Origin: Thermoleophilia bacterium
GTDB taxonomy: Bacteria; Actinomycetota; Thermoleophilia; Gaiellales; SKUG01
Length of the DNA stretch: 5,758 bases
Reading direction: 5' to 3'
NCBI GenBank assembly: GCA_007122215.1
Contig: SKUG01000290.1
Coordinates: forward strand, 1 to 5,758
Shown: piece by piece, positions 1 through 5,263 of the stretch
Layout: every line of letters begins with the position of its first letter
How positions within the stretch are numbered: the stretch's first letter is position 1
The notes under the pieces: model-generated
Databases searched by the model: none
What the model saw: only the letters and a program-made list of their open reading frames with translations
Told to the model about the DNA's origin: nothing
Translations under genes and position numbers: made by a program

Positions 1-2084
1 CTGGGGTCGTGGGGAGCGGTGGCTCGGTCGTCGCTGAAGCTCATCGCAGACCCCATGCCCGGCTGGGAGGCGACGTAGGAGGGGTGGAAGGCGGGGTTGG
101 CCGGGAACTCGAGGTCGTTGCCGTAGCTCGAGGCATCGTGCGGGGAGTTGTCCATCTGCCAGAGCGCCCGCACCTCGTCACCCGGGGGCCCTGCGACCTG
201 CACGCGCTGGCGGTCGACGGGTGCGCCGGCCTGGTTGACGAAGGAGATGCGCGGGTCGACGAGGTTGAGGATGTCGGTGGGGTTCGGCGAGCCGGTCTGG
301 GCCTCGGAGTTGCCGACGAAGATCCCGTCCGGGGCGGGCGGATCGTCGGTGCTGACGATGAAGGAGGTCTCGATCGACCAGTCGGACCACTCGCCGCTGC
401 CGGACCGGTGCCGGACCCGGAACCAGTACGTGCCGCCCGGGGTCAGGGGCACGTCGACCATCCAGGACTCGAGGTCGGTGGCCACCTGCCCCGACTGGGC
501 CGCCGGGGAGGCGTAGCTGCCGGCGTCGGTGCGGACCTGCCACTCCGACGAGACCTGGGGGCCGGGTGCGACATACGGGGACGACTCCAGCGTGGGCTGC
601 TGGATCGGGACGATCCCGAGGTGGGGAGGCGACTGGTTGCTGGGCTGGTTGGGAGCGCCGGCGGGCAGCAGGTCGGGCACGCAGGTGACGGCAACCGCGC
701 GGCTGCGATCGGTGGTGGAGCAGTCGACGAGCTGCCCGAGGCCGTTCCGACCGAATGCCCAGATCGTGGAGTCCAGTCGCACCATGAAGGTGTGGAATCC
801 AGCGGCTGCGGTGGACGTCATGTCGGCCAGCGGGGCACCACCCCAGAGGTAGGTCGAGCGCACCGCCCGGCGCGCGCACGGGTCGCCGCTGCAGGTGTCG
901 GCCGCGCCGCCCATGCCGAGCTGGCCATGGGTATCGCGACCGAAGGCGTATGCGCTGCCGTCCGAGCGCACGACGGATGAGTGGAAGGCGCTGGCCGCGA
1001 TGCTCGTGACGTCATCCAGCGGCGAGGAGCCGGCGTCGTAGGTCGCCTCGACGGCCCTGACCTCGCAGGGGATGCTGCCGGTGCAGGAGACGGTCCCGCC
1101 GCCGACGCCCAGCTGGCCGTAGTGGTCGGATCCGAACACCCAGACCGACCCGTCGGAGCGCAGCGCCATGCTGTGGTTGCCGGCCGCGATGCCGACCATG
1201 CTGCCCAGCGGCGAGGAGTCCGATCGGTAGGTCGCCTGCACGGCCCGGGTCCGGCAGCGGTTGCCACCACCGCACCCGGCGCCGCTGTCGCCCTCGCCGA
1301 GGACGCCCATGTTGGTGCGCCCGAATCCCCAGACCGTGCCGTCCGAGCGCAGCGCGATGGTGTGCTCGACCCCTGCGGCGACCCGGGTGAAGGCCGTCAG
1401 GGGACTCGAGTCCGAGAGGTAGGTCGCCTGCACGGCCCGGGTACGTCCCGTGGTCGTTCCGTCTCCGAGCCGCCCCAGCGCGTTGTTGCCCCAGGCCCAG
1501 ACCGTGCCGGATGCGCCCACGGCCGTGCTGTGGGTCTGCCCGGCGCTGATGGCGGTGATCCCGGTCAGGGGCAGGCCATCGGAGTTGCGGGTCACCTGCA
1601 CCGCGCGCGTGCGGCGGGTGGTCGAGCCATCCCCGAGGCGACCGTTCCCGTTGTTGCCCCACGCCCAGACGGTGCCGTCGGCGCGCAGCGCCATGGCGTG
1701 CTCGAAGCCGGCGGAGATCGCGATGATGTCCTGCAGCGGGGAGGAGTCCGAGAGGTAGGTGACCTGCACGGCCGCGGTCGTTCGGTCGGTGAGGCTCCCG
1801 TCGCCGAGCTGCCCCTCGTTGTTGCGCCCCATCGCCCAGACGGTGCCGTCCGATCTCAGCAGCAGGGAGAACTGCTCCCCGCCGTCGACCTGGGCCGACG
1901 GTGCCGCAGCGGCGAGGCCGGGGCCCAGTCCCGAGGGACCTCCCAGCAGGAGCAGCAGCGCACCAGCCAGCATGGCGGTGCCCCAGCGCAGGACCGAGCG
2001 GGCACGCGCCGCATGCGCGTGGGGGCCGAGGCCAGACGGTGCGCGTCCTGCGCACCCCGGGTGTGGTCGCGTTCCTGCATCCAT
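1..2084 (-). CDS. Secreted RCC1-repeat beta-propeller protein with Fn3-like domain (C-terminus beyond window)
   Basis: The frame stays open from base 2084 to base 1, giving 694 codons and no stop. Residues 38-48 are a Leu-rich core preceded by ARARSVLRWGTA and followed by GLAAAAPSAQ, which is a signal peptide with likely cleavage near residues 61-64. Seven RCC1 repeats follow (about 66-473), with cores such as LRSDGTVWAMGRNNEGQLGDG, enough for one seven-bladed propeller. A Pro/Asn/Gln-rich linker leads to an Fn3-like domain (about 488-578) containing SEWQVRTDAG, FRVRHR and WSDWS. From about 625 a further beta-sandwich begins (LWQMDNSPHDASSYGNDL), which resembles LamG. Paired cysteines sit in blades 4-7. 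Bacterial RCC1 proteins usually act in binding; the ligand here is unknown and no catalytic motif is visible. The start is uncertain. ATG 2084 was chosen because codons upstream are AT-richer and a -10-like hexamer lies there. ATG 2129, with GGAG eight bases before it, is the alternative. Confidence 0.85.
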   Translation of the reverse strand, partial: MDAGTRPHPGCAGRAPSGLGPHAHAARARSVLRWGTAMLAGALLLLLGGPSGLGPGLAAAAPSAQVDGGEQFSLLLRSDGTVWAMGRNNEGQLGDGSLTDRTTAAVQVTYLSDSSPLQDIIAISAGFEHAMALRADGTVWAWGNNGNGRLGDGSTTRRTRAVQVTRNSDGLPLTGITAISAGQTHSTAVGASGTVWAWGNNALGRLGDGTTTGRTRAVQATYLSDSSPLTAFTRVAAGVEHTIALRSDGTVWGFGRTNMGVLGEGDSGAGCGGGNRCRTRAVQATYRSDSSPLGSMVGIAAGNHSMALRSDGSVWVFGSDHYGQLGVGGGTVSCTGSIPCEVRAVEATYDAGSSPLDDVTSIAASAFHSSVVRSDGSAYAFGRDTHGQLGMGGAADTCSGDPCARRAVRSTYLWGGAPLADMTSTAAAGFHTFMVRLDSTIWAFGRNGLGQLVDCSTTDRSRAVAVTCVPDLLPAGAPNQPSNQSPPHLGIVPIQQPTLESSPYVAPGPQVSSEWQVRTDAGSYASPAAQSGQVATDLESWMVDVPLTPGGTYWFRVRHRSGSGEWSDWSIETSFIVSTDDPPAPDGIFVGNSEAQTGSPNPTDILNLVDPRISFVNQAGAPVDRQRVQVAGPPGDEVRALWQMDNSPHDASSYGNDLEFPANPAFHPSYVASQPGMGSAMSFSDDRATAPHDP
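666..1889 (-). repeat. Seven tandem RCC1 repeats (protein-level)
   Basis: Approximate blades, in minus-strand reading order: 1889-1716, 1715-1548, 1547-1380, 1379-1188, 1187-999, 998-810 and 809-666. The shared pattern is AG-x-x-H-x-x-A-L-R-x-DG-T-V-W-x-x-G, then N-x-x-G-x-LG-x-G, then R-x-R-A-V-Q-x-T-Y and SDSSPL. The first three blades are compact (56-58 residues). Blades 4-6 are longer (63-64 residues) because of a Cys-containing loop between the LGxG turn and the RAV strand. The last blade has lost the LGxG glycine pattern (GQLVDC) and leads directly into the linker, as expected for a closing blade. Confidence 0.85.
1226..1442 (-). repeat. 25-bp perfect direct repeat inside RCC1 gene
   Basis: The same 25 bases occur at 1226-1250 and 1418-1442, exactly 192 bases (64 codons) apart and in the same frame. 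Both begin ggtaggtcgcctgcacggcc on the plus strand and encode the TRAVQATY strand of blades 4 and 3. A diverged third copy begins near 1753. Identity at synonymous positions suggests recent duplication or gene conversion between blades. Confidence 0.85.
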
Positions 2085-2097
2085 GGGGACGCTTGTC

Positions 2098-2103
2098 AGT
2101 ATC
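2098..2103 (-). promoter_or_regulatory. Possible -10 element for the RCC1 gene
   Basis: The minus strand reads GATACT here, matching TATAAT at four of six positions. A start site about seven bases downstream would lie near 2091, only a few bases before ATG 2084, giving an almost leaderless message. No convincing -35 box is visible 16-18 bases upstream. If translation instead starts at 2129, this hexamer lies within the coding region and is not a promoter for that start. Confidence 0.3.
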
Positions 2104-2187
2104 GGCAGATCGCCAACAACCTTGAGCATCGGGGCATCTCCAGCAAGCCGTGTCGGGACCGAGCAGGCACGGGCAGGTGCCGCCAGC

Positions 2188-2219
2188 CTCCCGCGAGCCC
2201 GCGGAGCGTGCTGCGGGAG
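2188..2219. repeat. Imperfect inverted repeat between divergent genes
   Basis: CTCCCGC (2188-2194) pairs with GCGGGAG (2213-2219). Inside it, AGC (2196-2198) pairs with GCT (2210-2212) across one bulged G, leaving an 11-base loop. Ten base pairs form in total. No T-run follows on either side, so it is not an intrinsic terminator. A shorter competing stem, CCGCG/CGCGG, lies at 2191-2204. It could be a protein-binding site or chance pairing in GC-rich DNA. Confidence 0.4.
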
Positions 2220-2368
2220 TGCCAGCGAAACCGGAGGCATACCGCCGCGATTCCGATCCAGCCCGGCCACCCCATGCGACTGCCATCACACCCAGCCGAT
2301 GTCCTGCCCGGCAGGTGGCGCCGTGCCCCTGCGGAGGCGGCGGTGCGACGTGATGTGCCGGTTGCCGT

Positions 2369-2398
2369 TTGCATCGGAGCAGGTCGGCGGGGGATACT
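2369..2398 (+). promoter_or_regulatory. Putative rpmB promoter (TTGCAT - 18 - GATACT)
   Basis: TTGCAT at 2369-2374 is a weak -35 match. An 18-base spacer separates it from GATACT at 2393-2398, which matches TATAAT at four of six positions. The -10 hexamer ends nine bases before the rpmB ATG, so the transcript would begin within a few bases of the start codon. A G-rich run at 2389-2393 lies about 14 bases before the ATG, too far to act as an ordinary Shine-Dalgarno site. Confidence 0.45.
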
Positions 2399-2407
2399 AC
2401 GCCGGTT

Positions 2408-2596
2408 ATGTCGAAGCGTTGTGTGATTTGCGACAAGGGACCCGGGTTCGGCCAGAACCGTAGCCACTCGATGCGTGCCACCAAGCGCCGCTTCGATGCG
2501 AACCTGCAGCGGATCCGCATCCGCCAGGGTGCATCGGCCGTGCGTGCGTGGGTCTGCACGGGCTGCATTCGCGCCGACAAGGTCACCAAGGCCTAG
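2408..2596 (+). CDS. rpmB: 50S ribosomal protein L28 (bL28), zinc-ribbon form
   Basis: This encodes a 62-residue basic protein of the large ribosomal subunit. It opens with MSKRCVICDKGPGFGQNRSH, the typical L28 N-terminus, continues with the conserved TKRRFDANLQ stretch and ends ADKVTKA. Cys5/Cys8 and Cys50/Cys53 form two CxxC pairs, expected to bind one zinc ion, so this is the C+ rather than the cysteine-free, zinc-independent type. The frame is open upstream to an ATG at 2369, but the family N-terminus fixes the start at 2408. No Shine-Dalgarno sequence lies at the right distance and a -10-like box ends nine bases upstream, suggesting a leaderless message. It is a single-gene unit, divergent from the RCC1 gene, convergent with the rib genes, and closed by a strong terminator. 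Confidence 0.96.
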   Translation: MSKRCVICDKGPGFGQNRSHSMRATKRRFDANLQRIRIRQGASAVRAWVCTGCIRADKVTKA

Positions 2597-2615
2597 CTGC
2601 CTGCGTCCCTGCCCT

Positions 2616-2648
2616 GCCGCCGTGCAGCCGTGCTGCCCGGCGGCTTTT
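2616..2648 (+). terminator. Intrinsic terminator of rpmB
   Basis: GCCGCCG (2616-2622) pairs with CGGCGGC (2638-2644). After one T/C mismatch, GCAGC (2624-2628) pairs with GCTGC (2632-2636) around a CGT loop. TTTT follows directly at 2645-2648. It begins 19 bases after the rpmB stop codon. There is no T-run on the other strand, so it should act only on plus-strand transcription. Confidence 0.85.
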
Positions 2649-2741
2649 CCATGCCTGCGTCTCCCGGCAGGGGATGGGGATGGCTGGTGCCAGCAGGGGC
2701 GTTCTCCCCAGCTGGGAGCATGTGCCCGTGGGCAGGTCGGC

Positions 2742-3278
2742 TCAGGCGAAGCCGATGCCGCCGCCCTGGCGGGGGCCGCTGAGCATGTCGCGCATGGCCA
2801 CGGCGGCCTCGGCGGCGTCACGGCCGACGTTGCGGCCGCCGGGCTCGCTGGATGCCCGGGCCTGCGCCTGGGCTGCGTCGTCGCAGGTGAGGATCCCGAA
2901 GCCCAGCGGCACGTGCTCGCCGAGCATCACCTGGCGACAGCCGTCGGTGACGAACGAGCAGACGTAGTCGAAGTGGGCGCTCTCACCGCGGATCACGCAG
3001 CCCAGTGCCACCACGAGCTCACACGACTCGCGACGGGCCAGGGCCTGCGCTGCCAGCGGCACCTCGATGCACCCCGGTACCTCCACGGCCGCAATCCGTC
3101 CCGGCTCGATGCCCGCGTCCAGCAGGGCATCAACCGCTCCGGCAAAGAGCGGTCCGGTGATGGCCCCGTTGAAGCGTGCCACGACGATGCCCGCGGTGCA
3201 GTCGCGCGGCAGGGGTCCTGCGGCGACGGAGCGGTGCTCGAAGCGGCTGCTCGATGCGCTGGCGCCGGGGTCGCCCAT
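2742..3278 (-). CDS. ribH: 6,7-dimethyl-8-ribityllumazine synthase (RibH)
   Basis: RibH condenses 5-amino-6-ribitylaminouracil with 3,4-dihydroxy-2-butanone 4-phosphate to give lumazine, the substrate of RibE. The 178-residue protein has the family motifs in order: ARFNGAITGPLFAGAVDALL (34-53) with the substrate-stacking Phe36, VPGCIEVP (67-74), ALGCVIRGESAHFDYV (91-106) with the general-base His102, and GILTCDDAAQAQAR (128-141) with phosphate-binding Arg141. It is slightly longer than the usual 150-160 residues because of a variable N-terminal tail of about 25 residues rich in Ser, Ala and Gly. No internal ATG or GTG offers a shorter start. The usual NKG near the C-terminus reads NVG (150-152). 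The ATG lies five bases after the ribBA stop, and its weak AGG overlaps that stop, so translation is probably coupled. It appears to be the last gene of the operon; no intrinsic terminator is visible downstream. Confidence 0.95.
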   Translation of the reverse strand: MGDPGASASSSRFEHRSVAAGPLPRDCTAGIVVARFNGAITGPLFAGAVDALLDAGIEPGRIAAVEVPGCIEVPLAAQALARRESCELVVALGCVIRGESAHFDYVCSFVTDGCRQVMLGEHVPLGFGILTCDDAAQAQARASSEPGGRNVGRDAAEAAVAMRDMLSGPRQGGGIGFA

Positions 3279-3283
3279 GCAGC

Positions 3284-4567
3284 CTAGACGTGCGCGACGG
3301 GTCGACCGGGGGCAGGAGCCGGCGCCGCACCACCCGCGGGTCGGGCCCGCTCGCCGAGCTGCAGCAGGTGACCGAGCTTCTCCTGCTTGGTCCGCAGGTA
3401 GTCCCGGTTGTGCTCGTGCGCCTCGACCTCGATCGCCACGCGCTCGCTGACGGGCATCCCGTAGCGCTCGAGCTGCTCGATCTTGGCCGGGTTGTTGGTC
3501 AGGAGCCGTACCGACGCCACCCCGAGCGCACGCAGCAGCTGGGCGGCCTGGTGGAAGTCCCGGTCGTCGGCGGCAAAGCCCAGCGACTCGTTGGCCTCGA
3601 CGGTGTCCTGGCCACCCTCCTGGAGCTGGTAGGCGCGCAGCTTGTTGAGCAGGCCGATCCCGCGGCCCTCCTGCTGCAGGTAGATGATGATCCCCTGCCC
3701 GGCGTCCTGGACCTCGCGCATGGCCGCGGCGAGCTGGTCGCCGCAGTCGCAGCGCAGCGAGTGGAAGACGTCGCCGGTCAGGCACTCCGAGTGCACCCGC
3801 ACCAGGACGTCCTCGCTGCCGCGGGGGACGTCACCTGCGATCAGGGCAACGACCTCGCTGCCGTCAACGGTGGAGCGCCAGCCCTGGACGGTGAAGGGAC
3901 CGGCGTCGGTCGGCAGCTCGGCCGTGACGACCTCCTCGAGGTGCAGCTCGTGGCGCTTGCGGTACTCGATCATGTCGGCGATCGACACCATCAGCAGCCC
4001 GTGCTTGACGCAGAACTCCGCGAGCTCGGGCACGCGGGCCATGGTGCCGTCGTCGTTCATGATCTCGCAGATCGCCGCGGCGGGGGTGAGGCCGGCCATG
4101 CGTGCGAGGTCCATCGACCCCTCGGTCTGGCCGGTGCGCTCGAGCACGCCGTTGGGGCGGGCCTTGAGCGGGAAGACGTGCCCGGGGCGGATGATGTCGG
4201 CCGCGGTTGCGTCCGGGTTGGCCGCCACGCGGATGGTATGGGCGCGATCGGCTGCGCTGATGCCGGTGCTGACGCCCTCGGCAGCCTCGATCGAGACCGT
4301 GAAGGCCGTCTCATACGGCGAGCCGTTGTTGGGGACCATCAGGTCGATGCCGAGGCGCTGGCACTGCTCGGGCAGCATCGTCATGCAGATCAGGCCGCGG
4401 GCCTCGGTCGCCATGAAGGTGATCACGTCGTCGGTCACGAACTCCGCCGCGACGCAGACGTCACCCTCGTTCTCTCGGTCCTCGTCGTCGACGATGACGA
4501 CCATCTCGCCTCGGCGGTACGCCTCGATGGCTTCCTCGACCGGCGCGAAGGGGTACTGATCCGTCAT
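3284..4567 (-). CDS. ribBA: Bifunctional 3,4-dihydroxy-2-butanone 4-phosphate synthase / GTP cyclohydrolase II (RibBA)
   Basis: This 427-residue fusion starts both branches of riboflavin synthesis. The N-terminal RibB domain (about 8-205) makes DHBP from ribulose 5-phosphate. It shows DDEDRENEGD (27-36), TAFTVSIEA and GISAADRAHTIR. The family's GHTE motif reads GQTE here (146-149). The C-terminal RibA domain (about 208-405) opens GTP and releases formate. It shows zinc ligands Cys262, Cys273 and Cys275 in ECLTGDVFHSLRCDCG, then QQEGRGIGLLNK, Tyr313 and Arg336 (equivalent to E. coli Tyr105 and Arg128) and LLTNNPAKI. A Pro/Ala-rich tail of about 20 residues ends the protein. The start MTDQYPF was chosen over an upstream in-frame ATG at 4636 because AGAGG lies six bases before it and the upstream ATG overlaps the end of ribE. 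Seventy-one bases separate it from ribE, and ribH follows after five. Confidence 0.96.
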   Translation of the reverse strand: MTDQYPFAPVEEAIEAYRRGEMVVIVDDEDRENEGDVCVAAEFVTDDVITFMATEARGLICMTMLPEQCQRLGIDLMVPNNGSPYETAFTVSIEAAEGVSTGISAADRAHTIRVAANPDATAADIIRPGHVFPLKARPNGVLERTGQTEGSMDLARMAGLTPAAAICEIMNDDGTMARVPELAEFCVKHGLLMVSIADMIEYRKRHELHLEEVVTAELPTDAGPFTVQGWRSTVDGSEVVALIAGDVPRGSEDVLVRVHSECLTGDVFHSLRCDCGDQLAAAMREVQDAGQGIIIYLQQEGRGIGLLNKLRAYQLQEGGQDTVEANESLGFAADDRDFHQAAQLLRALGVASVRLLTNNPAKIEQLERYGMPVSERVAIEVEAHEHNRDYLRTKQEKLGHLLQLGERARPAGGAAPAPAPGRPVAHV

Positions 4568-4573
4568 TCGGGG

Positions 4574-4578
4574 CCTCT
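4574..4578 (-). promoter_or_regulatory. Ribosome binding site of ribBA
   Basis: The minus strand reads AGAGG, then six bases (CCCCGA), then ATG 4567. This decides the start against the in-frame ATG at 4636, which lacks such a site and would overlap the ribE stop. Confidence 0.75.
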
Positions 4579-4638
4579 GCTTCGGAGTCTCAACGATTCC
4601 GCGTAGTGTACCGGCTTTTCCGGCGCTGGAGCGCACGG

Positions 4639-5241
4639 TCAGCTGCCAGCGAGCCTGCTGCTCAAGGCGGCCTCAACGTAGCGGGCCAGCACGTCGACCT
4701 CCACGTTCACCGGCTGGCCGTCCCGCATGCCGCCCAGCGTCGTGCGATCGCGGGTCTCGGGGATCAGGCTGAGCAGCACGCGGCCGTCGGGCCGGCCCAT
4801 CACGGTCAGGCTCACGCCGTCGATGCAGATCGAGCCCCGCTCGACGACGTAGCGGCCGAGGTCAGCCGGGAGCTCGACCTCGACGAGCAGGGCATTGCCC
4901 TCCGGCTGCTGCCGGGCGACGTGCCCGATCCCGTCCACGTGGCCCTGCACGATGTGTCCGCCGAGCGGCTGCCCGGCGCGCAGCGCCGGCTCGAGGTTGA
5001 CGCGGCTGCCGGCCTCGAGGCTGCCCAGCGCGGTGACCCGGAGCGTCTCGGGCATCACGTCGAAGGCGAGGGTCCCGGCCTCGGCATCGTGCTCGACGAC
5101 GGTGAGGCAGGCCCCGTTGACCGCAACCGAGGCGCCGGGCTCCTCGGCGAGGCCGCAGGCGACCGTGATCCGCCCACCGCTGGCAGCTGCTGCGTCGTGG
5201 CCGACGACGGTGCCGAGCTCGCTGACCAGTCCCGTGAACAT
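4639..5241 (-). CDS. ribE: Riboflavin synthase, alpha subunit (RibE/RibC type)
   Basis: Riboflavin synthase dismutates two molecules of 6,7-dimethyl-8-ribityllumazine into riboflavin and the ribitylaminouracil that RibH reuses. The 200-residue protein has the family's two lumazine-binding barrels (about 1-90 and 95-195). It starts MFTGLV, whose Phe2 is important in the family, then has VAVNGACLTVV (39-49) with Cys45 matching E. coli Cys48, and METLR-like PETLRVT (64-70). The second barrel has GGHIVQGHVDG (94-104), GSICIDGVSLTV (136-147) with Ser144, and EVDVLARYVE (181-190) with Asp183. Length is normal and nothing is missing. AGGA lies seven bases before the ATG. It begins 22 bases after the upstream hydrolase-like gene and is followed by ribBA after 71 bases. 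The nomenclature varies: the same enzyme is called RibC or RibE in different organisms. Confidence 0.96.
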   Translation of the reverse strand: MFTGLVSELGTVVGHDAAAASGGRITVACGLAEEPGASVAVNGACLTVVEHDAEAGTLAFDVMPETLRVTALGSLEAGSRVNLEPALRAGQPLGGHIVQGHVDGIGHVARQQPEGNALLVEVELPADLGRYVVERGSICIDGVSLTVMGRPDGRVLLSLIPETRDRTTLGGMRDGQPVNVEVDVLARYVEAALSSRLAGS

Positions 5242-5263
5242 GGGGCGATCCTACGGTGTGGGC

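Larger units (their letters stand above)
2085..2407. other. Divergent intergenic region between the RCC1 gene and rpmB
   Basis: No supported gene lies in these 323 bases. The region holds an imperfect inverted repeat (2188-2219), a possible minus-strand -10 hexamer near 2100 and a possible plus-strand promoter at 2369-2398. Short reading frames here lack start signals and protein-like composition. No tRNA, rRNA or recognisable riboswitch was found on either strand. Confidence 0.6.

Noticed and set aside
2085..2407. Riboswitch or small RNA in the divergent intergenic region
   Set aside because: I looked on both strands for conserved segments of FMN, cobalamin, TPP, SAM, glycine and ydaO (c-di-AMP) riboswitches and recognised none. 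The one stem found is also explained by high GC.
9..2426. Long plus-strand reading frames (9-980 and 981-2426) opposite the RCC1 gene
   Set aside because: They are antisense to clear RCC1, Fn3 and signal-peptide coding sequence, are rich in Gly/Ala/Arg/Val without domain motifs, and the join at 980 is only a stop codon. Such frames are expected in GC-rich DNA.
1012..2589. Minus-strand frame of 525 codons across the RCC1 gene, the intergenic region and rpmB
   Set aside because: It is out of frame with the RCC1 repeats, runs antisense through all of rpmB and its promoter, and has an Arg/Pro/His-rich composition typical of a shadow frame.
2707..2721. Small hairpin CTCCC/GGGAG downstream of ribH as a terminator
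   Set aside because: The stem is five pairs with a five-base loop and is followed by AACG on the minus strand with no T-run, so it does not support intrinsic termination.
3279..3785. N-terminal extension of RibH to an ATG at 3785
   Set aside because: The extension would overlap the RibA domain of ribBA in another frame and is Arg/Pro/Ala-rich without family similarity. ATG 3278 gives a normal-sized lumazine synthase just after the ribBA stop.
4568..4638. Possible internal promoter or attenuator before ribBA: TACACT at 4610-4605 on the minus strand, and small stems GCGC/GCGC and CCGG/CCGG
   Set aside because: No -35 box lies 16-19 bases upstream of TACACT, the stems are only 4 bp, and there is no T-run. 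The evidence is too weak for a feature.
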